Below the pieces are notes generated by a model. The model was not told the origin of the DNA. It saw only the letters and a list, made by a program, of their open reading frames with translations, and did no database searches. A stretch of 64,000 bases of DNA, from NCBI RefSeq assembly GCF_001445655.1, contig NZ_LNBE01000008.1:114803-178802 (forward strand), in the 5' to 3' direction. The position numbers and the translations under genes were made by a program. Source of the stretch: Streptomyces roseifaciens (GTDB lineage Bacteria; Actinomycetota; Actinomycetes; Streptomycetales; Streptomycetaceae). Shown piece after piece: positions 13,497-22,171 of the stretch. Position 1 is the first letter of the stretch. Each line of letters starts with the position of its first letter.

Positions 13497-15419
13497 ATGG
13501 ATTTCGGCATGCAGGGCCCACCCGCCCCGGCCGATCTCGCCTGGCTGCGCGCCGTCGACGCCTACACCATGGGCGCGTACGCACAGGCCGAGGAGGAGTT
13601 CCGGGCGGCGGTCCGGGTGGACCCCGGCATGGCCGACGCCTGGCTGGGCCTGCACGCGCTGCGTGCGGACACCACCACCGCGCTGCTGCGCATGTACCGC
13701 CACCGGGACCGGTTCGGCGAGCAGCGCACACGCCACCGGCGCACCCTGAACTCCTGGTACTGGCTGGGCTGGTGGGTCCAGCCCGTCCTGGAGACCGGCC
13801 GGGACCTGCTGCTCGCGCACGCCTCGCACTGGCTCGACGGCCGGCACGTCCCCGAGCTGGACCGGGCCCTGGCCGGCTGCCCGCCCGTCGAGACCGACCC
13901 CCAGGCCCGCTTCCTGCACGCCTGCCGCGCCTACCTCGTCAAGGACTGGGAGCAGCTCGTCCGGCACACCGAGCCGCTGCTGGACGATCCCCTGCTCGGC
14001 ATCGAGGCCGGGCTGTTCGGCGGCATGGCGCGGGTGCGGCTGGAGATGTACGGGCAGGCCGAGCCGCTGCTGGCCTCGGCGCTGATGCGCTGCCGCAGCG
14101 AGCAGCCCCAGCGCAAGGAGCTGCGCTACTGGCTCGCGCGCGCCCACGAGGGCACCGGCCGCAGCGCCGCCGCGCTCCCCCTGTACCGGGCCGTGCACCG
14201 CGTCGACCCGTCCTTCATGGACACCTCGGCCCGGCTCACCGCCATCGCCGACGGCGACGGCCTCGACGACGGCCTGGACCTCGCCCCGGTGCCGCTCGGC
14301 GGGCCCGGCGAGGAGCCGGCCGGGCCGGTCCCGCCCGCCGCCTCCGCCGACGCGCCCGCCGCCGTCCCGGACGCCCTCGACGGCCGGGACCTGCTGACGG
14401 GCACGGATCCGGAGCCCACCGGCACCCTGCAGACGGACGCCGGGCCCGACGACGTACGCCGCAAGGCCCGCGTGCCCGCCCAGCCCACCGGCAAGCCGCT
14501 GCCGGGCCCCTCCGACCCTCTCCTGCTGGCCAAGGCCCTCGCGGAGCTGGAGCGGATGGTCGGCCTGGAGCCCGTCAAACGGCAGGTGCGGGCGCTCTCC
14601 GCCCAGCTGCACATGGCCCGGCTGCGGGCCGGTCAGGGGCTGCCGGTGCAGCCTCCCAAGCGCCACTTCGTCTTCTCCGGCCCCTCGGGCACCGGCAAGA
14701 CCACCGTCGCCCGGATCCTCGGCCGGGTCTTCTACGCCCTCGGGCTGCTCGGCGGCGACCACCTGGTCGAGGCCCAGCGCGCCGACCTGGTCGGCGAGTT
14801 CCTGGGCCAGACGGCCGTGAAGGCCAACGAGCTGATCGACTCCGCGCTCGGCGGGGTGCTCTTCGTGGACGAGGCGTACAGCCTCTCCAACTCCGGCTAC
14901 TCCAAGGGCGACGCCTACGGGGACGAGGCCCTGCAGGTGCTGCTCAAACGCGCGGAGGACAACCGCGACCGGCTCGTGGTGATCCTCGCCGGCTACCCCG
15001 AGGGCATGGACCGGCTGCTGGCCACCAACCCCGGCCTCGGCTCCCGCTTCACCACACGCGTCGACTTCCCCAGCTACCGCCCTTCCGAACTCACCAGCAT
15101 CGGCGAGGTGCTGGCCGCCGAGAACGGCGACGGCTGGGACGAGGAGGCCCTGGAGGAGCTGCGCAGCATCAGTGCGCACGTCGTCGCCCAGGGCTGGATC
15201 GACGAGCTGGGCAACGGCCGCTTCCTGCGCACCCTGTACGAGAAGAGCTGCGCGTACCGCGACCTGCGGCTGTCCGGCTACCCGGGCACCCCGACCCGCG
15301 ACGACCTGGCCACGCTGCGCCTGCCGGACCTGATGCAGGCCTACGGGGAGGTGCTGTCGGGGCCCGGCTGGGGCTCCCGGCGCGACGGGTCCCGCGATCC
15401 TCAGGACCCGGCGCCGTAA
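13497..15419 (+). CDS. CbxX/CfxQ-type AAA ATPase, EccA-like
   Basis: 640 residues. The N-terminal half (about 1-250) is alpha-helical with TPR-like repeats (ADLAWLRAVDAYTMGAYAQAEEEF; AYLVKDWEQLVRHTEPLL). A Pro/Ala-rich linker follows (about 265-340). The AAA+ domain contains Walker A with Lys401 (FSGPSGTGKTTVARILG), Walker B with Asp458-Glu459 (GVLFVDEAYSL), and the family block ending in GYPEGMDRLLATNPGLGSRF that carries the arginine finger. TPR plus CbxX/CfxQ ATPase is the architecture of EccA, the cytosolic ATPase of type VII (ESX) secretion, where the TPR half binds substrates. No other ESX gene (EccC, EccD, WXG100) lies nearby, so this is an orphan copy. The start is the ATG after TGGGGGAC. 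The stop is three bases from the convergent permease stop. Confidence 0.87.
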   Translation: MDFGMQGPPAPADLAWLRAVDAYTMGAYAQAEEEFRAAVRVDPGMADAWLGLHALRADTTTALLRMYRHRDRFGEQRTRHRRTLNSWYWLGWWVQPVLETGRDLLLAHASHWLDGRHVPELDRALAGCPPVETDPQARFLHACRAYLVKDWEQLVRHTEPLLDDPLLGIEAGLFGGMARVRLEMYGQAEPLLASALMRCRSEQPQRKELRYWLARAHEGTGRSAAALPLYRAVHRVDPSFMDTSARLTAIADGDGLDDGLDLAPVPLGGPGEEPAGPVPPAASADAPAAVPDALDGRDLLTGTDPEPTGTLQTDAGPDDVRRKARVPAQPTGKPLPGPSDPLLLAKALAELERMVGLEPVKRQVRALSAQLHMARLRAGQGLPVQPPKRHFVFSGPSGTGKTTVARILGRVFYALGLLGGDHLVEAQRADLVGEFLGQTAVKANELIDSALGGVLFVDEAYSLSNSGYSKGDAYGDEALQVLLKRAEDNRDRLVVILAGYPEGMDRLLATNPGLGSRFTTRVDFPSYRPSELTSIGEVLAAENGDGWDEEALEELRSISAHVVAQGWIDELGNGRFLRTLYEKSCAYRDLRLSGYPGTPTRDDLATLRLPDLMQAYGEVLSGPGWGSRRDGSRDPQDPAP

Positions 15420-15422
15420 CGA

Positions 15423-16847
15423 CTAACCGGTGCGCTTGTCCTCCGCGTCCTTCTCCCCCGCGGCAGCGGACTCCGCCTGGTCGTCGTAGCTGCTCGTCCC
15501 CTCGTCCAGCAGGGGCTCCTGCGTCTTGAGGTGGGCCGGGGCCAGGGCGCGCAGGACGTGGTAGCCGGAGAGGACCACGATCGTGCCCAGGGCGATGCCG
15601 CTGAGCTCGAAGTTCTCGCTGACCTTCAGGCTGACGCCGCCGATGCCGATGATGACGCCCGCGGCGACGGGCACCAGGTTCAGCGGGTTGCGCAGGTCGA
15701 CCTTGTTGTGGACCCAGATCTGCGCGCCGAGCAGGCCGATCATGCCGTAGAGGATGACGGTGATGCCGCCGAGCACGCCGCCGGGGATCGCGGCGACGAC
15801 GGCGCCGAACTTCGGGCAGATGCCGAAGAGGAGGGCGAAGGCGGCGGCTGCCCAGTAGGCGGCGGTGGAGTAGACGCGGGTGGCCGCCATCACGCCGATG
15901 TTCTCGGAGTACGTGGTGTTGGCGGGGCCGCCGACGGCGGTGGAGAGCATCGTCGCCACGCCGTCCGCAGAGATCGCGGTGCCCAGCTGGTCGTCCAGCC
16001 GGTCGCCGGTCATCTCGCCGACGGCCTTGACGTGGCCCGCGTTCTCGGCGATCAGCGCGATGACGACCGGCAGCGCCACCAGCGCCGCGGACCAGCCGAA
16101 GCTCGGGGCGTGCAGCGACGGCAGGCCGATCCAGTCGGCCTTGGAGACCCCGGACAGGTCCAGGCGCCAGTGGTCGACGGCCTCGGGGCCGCCGTTCACC
16201 GAGTGGATCTTGCCGAAGAGGCGGTCGAAGAGCCACGAGACCGCGTAGCCGAAGACCAGGCCGAGGAAGATCGCGACGCGGGACCAGAAGCCGCGCAGGC
16301 ACACCACGGCGAGGCCGGTGAAGAGCATCGTCAGCAGCGCCGTCCACTGGTCCTGCGGCCAGTACGTGCGGGCCGTGACCGGCGCCAGGTTGAAGCCGAT
16401 CAGCATGACCACGGCACCGGTGACCACCGGCGGCATCGCCGCGTGGATGATCTTCGCGCCGAACTTCTGTACGACCAGGCCGCTCAGCAGGAGCGCCGCA
16501 CCCACCACGAAGATCGCGCCGGTGACGGCCGCACTGCCGCCGCCCTGCGCCCGGATGATCGCGGCGACGCCGACGAAGGACAGGCTGCACCCCAGGTAGC
16601 TGGGCACCCGGCCGCGCGTCGCGAGGAGGAACAGGACGGTGGCGACGCCCGACATCATGATCGCGAGGTTGGGGTCCAGGCCCATGAGGACCGGAGCCAC
16701 GAAGGACGCGCCGAACATGGCGACCACGTGCTGCGCGCCGAGGCCGGCGGTCCGCGGCCACGAGAGCCGCTCGTCGGGCCGGACGACGGCCCCAGGGGCG
16801 GGGGTGCGCCCGTCACCGTGCAGGGTCCAGCGCACGCCGAGGCCCAT
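15423..16847 (-). CDS. NCS2 uracil-xanthine permease
   Basis: 474 residues with about 14 hydrophobic segments. NCS2 landmarks are present: LGAQHVVAMFGASFVAPVLM near the start, GFNLAPVTARTYWP, and the long segment DGVATMLSTAVGGPANTTYSEN that contains the helix-breaking substrate loop of UraA-type transporters, followed by VYSTAAYWAAAAFALLFG. It should import uracil (or another pyrimidine or purine base) with protons. I chose the ATG at 16847 because GGGAG precedes it by five bases; an in-frame ATG at 16892 lacks a ribosome site. The C-terminus is Glu/Ala/Lys-rich and cytoplasmic. It is a monocistronic unit that converges with the AAA gene with only a three-base gap, so the two messages must overlap. 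Confidence 0.9.
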   Translation of the reverse strand: MGLGVRWTLHGDGRTPAPGAVVRPDERLSWPRTAGLGAQHVVAMFGASFVAPVLMGLDPNLAIMMSGVATVLFLLATRGRVPSYLGCSLSFVGVAAIIRAQGGGSAAVTGAIFVVGAALLLSGLVVQKFGAKIIHAAMPPVVTGAVVMLIGFNLAPVTARTYWPQDQWTALLTMLFTGLAVVCLRGFWSRVAIFLGLVFGYAVSWLFDRLFGKIHSVNGGPEAVDHWRLDLSGVSKADWIGLPSLHAPSFGWSAALVALPVVIALIAENAGHVKAVGEMTGDRLDDQLGTAISADGVATMLSTAVGGPANTTYSENIGVMAATRVYSTAAYWAAAAFALLFGICPKFGAVVAAIPGGVLGGITVILYGMIGLLGAQIWVHNKVDLRNPLNLVPVAAGVIIGIGGVSLKVSENFELSGIALGTIVVLSGYHVLRALAPAHLKTQEPLLDEGTSSYDDQAESAAAGEKDAEDKRTG

Positions 16848-17168
16848 GGAAGCTCCCGAAAGGTCATGTGGGGGGGTGATGATCCGGTTCATGCTAAGCC
16901 GGGCCGGACGGTGCTCCGGTCCACCCGGCCCCGCCCGCCGCTCCACCCGGCGCCCTCCACCGGTCCCCCCGGCCCGCTCCGCCGATCCCCCGGCCTGTCC
17001 GCCGGCCGCCCCGGGGCCCCCTCCCGGCCCGTCCGCCGCCGCGGGGATTTGCTGCAACCGGCGCAATCAGTCGCCCGTAGGACTGTATGACCGTCTCCCC
17101 ATGATGTTCTCCGCCCTACGCACGGTATCGGTGCCATTGTCCGATTCCTGCAACTCAGGAGAAAACAT
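16848..17168. other. Divergent upstream region, permease and His-rich protein
   Basis: 320 bases of very GC-rich sequence. No gene is supported. The right end carries the promoter region and AGGAGA ribosome site of the His-rich protein; I could not identify a clear metal-regulator box by eye. Confidence 0.4.
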
Positions 17169-17648
17169 ATGCGTAAGCTCGCCGGCCGCGCCGCGGCCGC
17201 TGCCATCATCGCCGCAGTCGCAATCGTCCCGGCCGCCGGAGTGGCCCAGGCCGCACCCGCCACGCCGGCGGTCGCGTTCCACGACGACGACCACGACCGT
17301 GACGGCCGCGACCACGGACGTGACCACGGCCGCGACAACGGCCGCGACCACGACCACGGCCGCGACAACCACCACAACGGCGGCTGGGGCGGCCACCACG
17401 ACCACAACGGCTGGAACGGCGGCCACCACAACAACGGCTGGGGCGGCGGTCACCACCGCGACCACGACGACTGCGACCACGGCTGGGGCTGGGACGACTG
17501 GGGCTGGGGCGGCGGCTGGGGCGGCGGCCACCACCGCGGCGGCCACGGCGGCTGGGACGACGACTGCCACCGCAGCTGCGGCGGCCACCACCACGGTGGC
17601 TGGGGCGGCTGGGGCGGCGGCTGGGGCATCCTCGGCGGCATCTTCTAG
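17169..17648 (+). CDS. Secreted His/Asp/Gly/Trp-rich repeat protein
   Basis: 159 residues. A Sec signal peptide covers 1-29 (MRKLAGRAAAAAIIAAVAIV ... AQA). The mature chain is almost entirely His, Asp, Gly, Arg, Asn and Trp. An N-terminal block of GRDHGRD units (about 37-68) is followed by GGHHxNGW units (about 69-98) and a His/Trp/Gly block with Cys residues in DDCDHGW, DDDCHRSC. The C-terminus is glycine-rich and ends GGIF. No globular domain is visible. Dense His/Asp/Cys suggests binding of transition metals outside the cell; a hydrogel-like or cell-wall-associated role is also possible because Gly/Trp repeats promote assembly. The start has AGGAGA at good spacing. A strong hairpin lies between it and the convergent MFS gene. 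Confidence 0.85.
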   Translation: MRKLAGRAAAAAIIAAVAIVPAAGVAQAAPATPAVAFHDDDHDRDGRDHGRDHGRDNGRDHDHGRDNHHNGGWGGHHDHNGWNGGHHNNGWGGGHHRDHDDCDHGWGWDDWGWGGGWGGGHHRGGHGGWDDDCHRSCGGHHHGGWGGWGGGWGILGGIF

Positions 17649-17746
17649 TCACACCTGCTCCTCAGCACCACGGCGCGGGCCGTGGCGACGGACCTCACCG
17701 GTCCGCCGCCCGGCCCGTCCGGCTTTTCCCTCCCCGGCCCCGGGGG

Positions 17747-17773
17747 CCGGAGCCCCGCGATCCGGGGCTCCGG
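17747..17773. terminator. Bidirectional terminator, His-rich protein and MFS gene
   Basis: Ten-bp perfect stem ccggagcccc / ggggctccgg (17747-17756, 17764-17773), loop seven bases. It belongs to the GGGGCTCC-type hairpins common between Streptomyces genes. Confidence 0.7.
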
Positions 17774-17799
17774 ACCCCGGGGCCGGGTCGCCGACCCGG

Positions 17800-19035
17800 C
17801 TACTCGGCCCTCGACCGCTCCCCCGGCGCCTTCCCCTTCGCCGCCGTGCGCTCCGGTTCCCGGGTCCGCAGCACGCCCGCCCCGGCCACCAGCCCCGCCG
17901 CCAGGACGGTGACCAGGCCGAACGACGTCACCAGCGAACTGGCGTCGGCGATCTGGCCGATGGCGGCCGGGGCCACGAGCCCCGAGGTGTAGGTGATCGT
18001 CGCGACGCCCGCGATCGACTGGCTCGGCGCGGGCCCGCTGCGCCCCGCCGCCGCGAAGGCCAGCGGGACCACGACGGCGATGCCCACGCCGATCAGCGCG
18101 AACCCGGCGATGGCGGACGGCGCGCCCGAGGCGGTCACCACCAGCACCCCGCCGGCCGTGGCCAGTACCCCGCTCGCCCGCACGGTCCGCACGGGGCCGA
18201 AGCGCCGCACGACCGGGTCCCCGGCGAACCGGGCGAGGGCCATCGTGCAGGAGAACGCCGTGGTGCAGGCGGCGGCGACGCCGGGGCCGGAGCCGATGAC
18301 GTCGCGGAGGTAGACCGCCGACCAGTCCAGGCTCGCGCCCTCGGCGAAGACCGCGCAGAAGCCCACCGCGCCGATGACGAGCGCCGACCGGGGCGGCAGG
18401 GCGAACCGGGGCGGCGGGTGCTCGTCGGCGGCGGTGCGCAGGTCGAGCACCCAGTGGCAGGCCACCGCGCCGAGGACGGCCAGCACCGCGGCCGCGATGC
18501 CCAGGTGGACCCGGGCGTCGAGGTCGGCGTGGGCCGCGGCCGCACCGGCCGCCGACCCCGCGAGCGCGCCCGCGCTCCACATCCCGTGCAGGCCCGACAT
18601 GATCGAGCGGCCCAGCCGTTCCTCGGTCTCCACGCCGAGCGCGTTCATGGCGACGTCCGCCATGCCGGACGTCGCCCCGTAGACGGCCAGCGCCCCGCAG
18701 AGCGCGAGCAGCCCCGGCGAGAGCGCGGGCAGGGCCACGGAGGCGCACCACAGGGCGATCAGGCCGCGCAGCGCCGCCCGGGAGCCGAAGCGGTGGCTGA
18801 TGCGGCCCGCGAGCGGCATGGCGCACGAGGAGCCGATGGCGGGGAGGACGAGCGCGAGGCCCAGCTCGCCGGAGCCGAGGTCCAAGTGGCTCTGGATCCA
18901 GGGGATGCGGGTGGCGAAGCTGCCGGTGACCGCGCCGTGGACGGCGAACACCGCGGCCACGGCGAACCGTGCGCGGCGCAGCCGCCCGTCGGTGCGGTCC
19001 GTGGTCCCGCCGCCCGTCCCGTCTCTGGCGTCCAT
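17800..19035 (-). CDS. MFS transporter
   Basis: 411 residues with 12 predicted membrane helices. MFS landmarks are visible: the loop after helix 2 (AGRISHRFGSRAAL) and its repeat in the second half (DPVVRRFGPVRTV). Helix 1 contains FATRIPWIQSHLDLGSGELG, a segment typical of the YbjJ/FucP-like exporter subgroup. The substrate is unknown. The start is the ATG at 19035 with GAGG four bases upstream. It sits downstream of the chitinase gene on the same strand but a hairpin (19056-19089) separates them, so it probably has its own promoter inside a very short gap or depends on read-through. Confidence 0.85.
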   Translation of the reverse strand: MDARDGTGGGTTDRTDGRLRRARFAVAAVFAVHGAVTGSFATRIPWIQSHLDLGSGELGLALVLPAIGSSCAMPLAGRISHRFGSRAALRGLIALWCASVALPALSPGLLALCGALAVYGATSGMADVAMNALGVETEERLGRSIMSGLHGMWSAGALAGSAAGAAAAHADLDARVHLGIAAAVLAVLGAVACHWVLDLRTAADEHPPPRFALPPRSALVIGAVGFCAVFAEGASLDWSAVYLRDVIGSGPGVAAACTTAFSCTMALARFAGDPVVRRFGPVRTVRASGVLATAGGVLVVTASGAPSAIAGFALIGVGIAVVVPLAFAAAGRSGPAPSQSIAGVATITYTSGLVAPAAIGQIADASSLVTSFGLVTVLAAGLVAGAGVLRTREPERTAAKGKAPGERSRAE

Positions 19036-19055
19036 GGCGCCTCATCCTCCCGGAC

Positions 19056-19089
19056 GGGGCCCGCGCGGGTCGACCCCGCCACGGGCCCC
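19056..19089 (-). terminator. Hairpin after the chitinase gene
   Basis: Outer stem ggggcccg / cgggcccc (19056-19063, 19082-19089) with an inner gcggg/cccgc stem, 24 bases beyond the chitinase stop codon. Confidence 0.55.
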
Positions 19090-19112
19090 GGATGCGGACC
19101 GGGCCGCGGGCT

Positions 19113-21497
19113 TCAGCAGGCGCCCGCGTCCTGCCACGCCCCCCATTCGCCGGTGGTGCCGGGCTCGTCGCCCTGGGTCCACCACCGGGCCTTCCAGGAG
19201 TGGGACTTCCAGGAGACGGTGGCGCCGCCGTTGTAGACGGCCGTCTTGTCCCACTGGGGCGCGGTGCAGGTGCCGCCGGTGGGCTTGCCCGTGGGCGTGC
19301 CGGTCGGCGTCCCCGTCGGGGTGGGCGTGGGGCCGCCGGGGTCGACGACGGTCGTGCCGCGGGCGTGGTCTCCGGCGAGGGCGTAGGTCCTGCCGCCGAA
19401 GCTCACGGTCCAGTTGGACGGGGTCGACACCGGCAGGTAGTAGACGAAGTCGAGGTCCGCGGAGGCGCCGGGCGCGAGCGGCTGGGAGGCGGGGAGCTTC
19501 ACGGAGACCCGGTTGTAGTCGCCCTTGAGGCCGCCGATGTTGTTGGCGGCGGTGTGGTCGCTGCGGACGACCTTCAGCCCCCAGCCCGACTGGTCCTTGG
19601 CGTTCCCGGGCGCGGAATTGGCGTAGTCGAACTGGAATTCCGTGCCGCCGGGGAGGGCGGCCTTGGTCCGGTTGGTGATGTGGATCTTCGGGTTGATCGG
19701 GTAGTTGCTGTCCCCGAGCGGGAAGTTCGTGAAGCTCACGTCCACGTCGAGGGCCTGGGAGGGCAGCTCGGTGGTCGCGCGGCGGGCGCCGTAGGCGGGG
19801 GCGGCCTTGAACGCGTCGTACATCGCGGTGGTGAGGGTGTTGCCCGGTTCGTACTGCCCCTTGGCGGCGTTCCAGCCGTAGTCTCCGGCGAGTTCCCAGA
19901 CCATGGTCCCGCCGAGGCCCTTGTCGACGACGTACTGGGCCTTGGCCTTCACCGACTGCTCGTCCTCGGTGGACAGGAAGACCTTCTTCTCCGCGTTCCA
20001 CAGCCAGGGCGCGGTCAGGCCCGTGTCGTAGTTGCGGGCGTAGGTGCCGGTGAGCTTGGTGCCGGCGGGGAAGCCGTACTTCCCGGCGTAGTCCCCGACG
20101 ACGCCCTTCTCCAGGTTCTTGGCGTGCCACATCGGGTTGGAGCCGGCCGGGGACTCCTTGCCGGCGTCGTCCTTGTCGTGCCAGAGGTTGTCGATGCCGA
20201 CGGCGCCGTCGCCGCAGGTGGTGAGCCCGGAGCCGGCCGGGCAGGAGGTGGTCTTCGCGCTGCCCCACAGGCCGTTCGTGCCGCCGGTGACGTTCTTCCA
20301 GCCGCGCGTGTAGTACGGCAGCCCGAGGTTGATCCGGCCCGCGGGCATCGATCCGCGGAAGTAGTGGTAGGCCCAGTCGCCGTTGAGGTAGCCGATCCCG
20401 CCGTACTGGGCGGTGGTGTAGACGCCCCACTTGGCGAGCTCGGCGTCCTTTCCGTCGTCGTGGAGCGCGGCATTGGGCCCGACGAATTCGTTCCAGGCGC
20501 CGTGCAGGTCGTACGACATCACGTTGACGTAATCCAGGTACTTCGTGGTCTGGTACGTCTCCATGCCGCGCAGCAGATATCCGGAGGAGGGTGCGGCGAC
20601 GGAGAGGAGGTAGTGCTTTCCGTCCGCGGCCCCGGCCCGGTCGAGCTTTTCGCGGAGCGTCTTCATCAGCGCCGCGTAGCCCTTGTTCAGGCCGCCGCGC
20701 CGGGCGTTGGCGAGCGCCCAGTCCTTGGGGTTCCCGGCGTCCTTCATCGACGTCGGGTATTCGTAGTCGATGTCGACGCCGTTGAATCCGTACTTCTTGA
20801 CGAAGGCGACGGCCGAATCGGCGAAGGTGTCGATCCCGGCCTGGTTGACCGAGCCGTCGGCGTTGGTGGCCGTCTTGTAGAAGCCGCCGGAGTCGACCCG
20901 CTTGCCGTTCTCGTCGATGTAGCCGCCGGTCTCGGCCCAGCCGCCCACCGAGACGAGGGTCTTCACCTGGGGGTGCTGCTTCTTGTACTTGTTCAGCAGG
21001 TTGAAGTGGCCCTTGTAGGGCAGGTCCGGGTCCATCTCGGCGCCGGGGACGCCCGGCCAGGTCATGCCGGTGGCGGGGTTGTTCGCGCCGTCCGCGCCGA
21101 CGGAGATCCTGTCGTCGGGGCCGACGTGCGCGAAGGCGTAGTTGAGGTGGGTGACCTTGTCCCAGGGGATGTCGGAGGCCAGGTAGGCGGGGGTGCCGTC
21201 CTTGCCGGTGCGCCAGCCCGTGAAGTAGCCGATGACGCGGCGCTGGTGGTCGGCGCCCATCTTCTCGCGGCCGGCGGAGTCGTAGACGGAGCAGTAGGGG
21301 ACGTCGGTCCCGGGGGTGGTGTAGAGGCCGTCGGGGCGGCAGGCGGCGTGGTCCTCGGCGTACGAGGTGGTCGCCGAGACCGTGCCGATCAGCAGTCCGG
21401 CCAGGGCGGTGCCGACGGCGGCGACGGTGATCCCGCGGCGGGCGCGGGGGCCGGTACAGGATCTCTCCCGGCGCTCCCGGTTCTCTCGGAACAACAC
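19113..21497 (-). CDS. Secreted modular GH18 chitinase
   Basis: 794 residues from a GTG with GGAGGA seven bases upstream. Residues 1-47 are a long basic signal peptide ending in SYAED. The GH18 barrel spans about 85-560 and holds the SVGGW strand and the catalytic DGxDxDxE motif ([11 protein letters not shown], acid Glu246), plus the MSYDLHG and MVWELAGD strands that line the substrate cleft. A beta-sandwich domain follows (about 575-705). A Pro/Thr linker ([11 protein letters not shown]) leads to a C-terminal CBM5/12-type chitin-binding domain (about 740-794, [21 protein letters not shown]). It hydrolyses chitin outside the cell to feed N-acetylglucosamine metabolism. The promoter carries a DasR-like operator, fitting control by amino-sugar phosphate levels. 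Confidence 0.93.
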   Translation of the reverse strand: MLFRENRERRERSCTGPRARRGITVAAVGTALAGLLIGTVSATTSYAEDHAACRPDGLYTTPGTDVPYCSVYDSAGREKMGADHQRRVIGYFTGWRTGKDGTPAYLASDIPWDKVTHLNYAFAHVGPDDRISVGADGANNPATGMTWPGVPGAEMDPDLPYKGHFNLLNKYKKQHPQVKTLVSVGGWAETGGYIDENGKRVDSGGFYKTATNADGSVNQAGIDTFADSAVAFVKKYGFNGVDIDYEYPTSMKDAGNPKDWALANARRGGLNKGYAALMKTLREKLDRAGAADGKHYLLSVAAPSSGYLLRGMETYQTTKYLDYVNVMSYDLHGAWNEFVGPNAALHDDGKDAELAKWGVYTTAQYGGIGYLNGDWAYHYFRGSMPAGRINLGLPYYTRGWKNVTGGTNGLWGSAKTTSCPAGSGLTTCGDGAVGIDNLWHDKDDAGKESPAGSNPMWHAKNLEKGVVGDYAGKYGFPAGTKLTGTYARNYDTGLTAPWLWNAEKKVFLSTEDEQSVKAKAQYVVDKGLGGTMVWELAGDYGWNAAKGQYEPGNTLTTAMYDAFKAAPAYGARRATTELPSQALDVDVSFTNFPLGDSNYPINPKIHITNRTKAALPGGTEFQFDYANSAPGNAKDQSGWGLKVVRSDHTAANNIGGLKGDYNRVSVKLPASQPLAPGASADLDFVYYLPVSTPSNWTVSFGGRTYALAGDHARGTTVVDPGGPTPTPTGTPTGTPTGKPTGGTCTAPQWDKTAVYNGGATVSWKSHSWKARWWTQGDEPGTTGEWGAWQDAGAC

Positions 21498-21613
21498 GAT
21501 CAGGTCCTCCAGGTGGGGTGCCCGGCGCAGCCGGGCGGGCGGGGGGTGAGCGTCGTGCTGTGGCCCGCCGGTGTGCGCCCACCGGCGGGCCGTACTCCTC
21601 GGAGGTGTGGCAG

Positions 21614-21642
21614 AGGTTAAGAGGACTAGACCAGTGCGTCAA
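21614..21642 (-). promoter_or_regulatory. Chitinase promoter with DasR-type operator
   Basis: -35 TTGACG (21642-21637), 17-base spacer, -10 TAACCT (21619-21614). The spacer holds actggtctagtcctct in the minus sense (21635-21620), which agrees with the DasR consensus actggtctagaccact at 14 of 16 positions as I remember it. A second half-site (TTGGTCC, 21660-21645 region) lies just upstream, giving the paired GGTC repeats often seen before Streptomyces chitinase genes. A leader of about 110 bases precedes the GTG. Confidence 0.75.
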
Positions 21643-21823
21643 TAGGTACGGACCAAGTCCGGGAAGGGCCCGGAATCCGGAGCCCGGCGCTCCGCCGCGA
21701 GGCCGCTGCACAGGGCCTCCGCGGCCCTGCCGACCGTTTCCCGCCCGGCGTGTCCAGTGCGTCACATCGCCGTGGACACCGCGCCGCCGCCCGGCGTACG
21801 CTCGATCCCGTCGACCAGCGGTT

Positions 21824-21855
21824 TTGACAAGCCGCGGGCCGTACGCATGTAGCAT
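21824..21855 (+). promoter_or_regulatory. Probable promoter of the riboflavin operon
   Basis: TTGACA (21824-21829) and TAGCAT (21850-21855) lie just before the riboswitch. The spacing is 20 bases, longer than ideal, so the exact -10 is uncertain. Confidence 0.45.
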
Positions 21856-21877
21856 GACCTGACATTCAAGAAACGCA

Positions 21878-22004
21878 GCGCACTCCGGGGTCGGTGAAAG
21901 TCCGAACCGGCGGTTACAGTCCGCGACCCGTCCGCAGCCAGCGGCCGGTTGACCAGGTGAAATTCCTGGACCGACGGTTAAAGTCCGGATGGGAGGCAGT
22001 GCGC
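21878..22004 (+). promoter_or_regulatory. FMN riboswitch (RFN element)
   Basis: The conserved RFN segments are all present in order: ctccggggtcggtgaaagtc, a gaaccggcggttacagtcc block, and the closing gaccgacggttaaagtccgg and atgggaggcagt. The closing stem P1 pairs gcgcact (21878-21884) with agtgcgc (21998-22004). It binds FMN and should lower expression of ribD and the genes behind it. A hairpin in the 165-base leader (cacggccc 22065-22072 with gggccgtg 22078-22085) may be part of the expression platform, but there is no T tract, so the read-out could also be at translation or Rho. Confidence 0.95.
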
Positions 22005-22171
22005 GGCGGGTACGCATCGGCACACCGTCGCAGGTGGTTCGCCCTCACCGGGCGACCCTTCCCGCACGGCCCCGCGAGGGCCGTGGTGTCCCCCGATGCG
22101 GTGTACCCGCTTCTTTCCGTCGTCCCGTACGACAGCCCCGGAGTCCGTGCCCGAAGAGGCAGGAGGACCCG

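Noticed and set aside
16847..16892. Upstream ATG for the uracil permease
   Set aside because: No ribosome site before it; the ATG at 16847 has GGGAG at ideal spacing and gives the normal length.
19042..22023. A 993-codon open frame across the chitinase gene
   Set aside because: Runs through the chitinase gene and its promoter in a different frame; translation is Arg/Pro-rich without domains.
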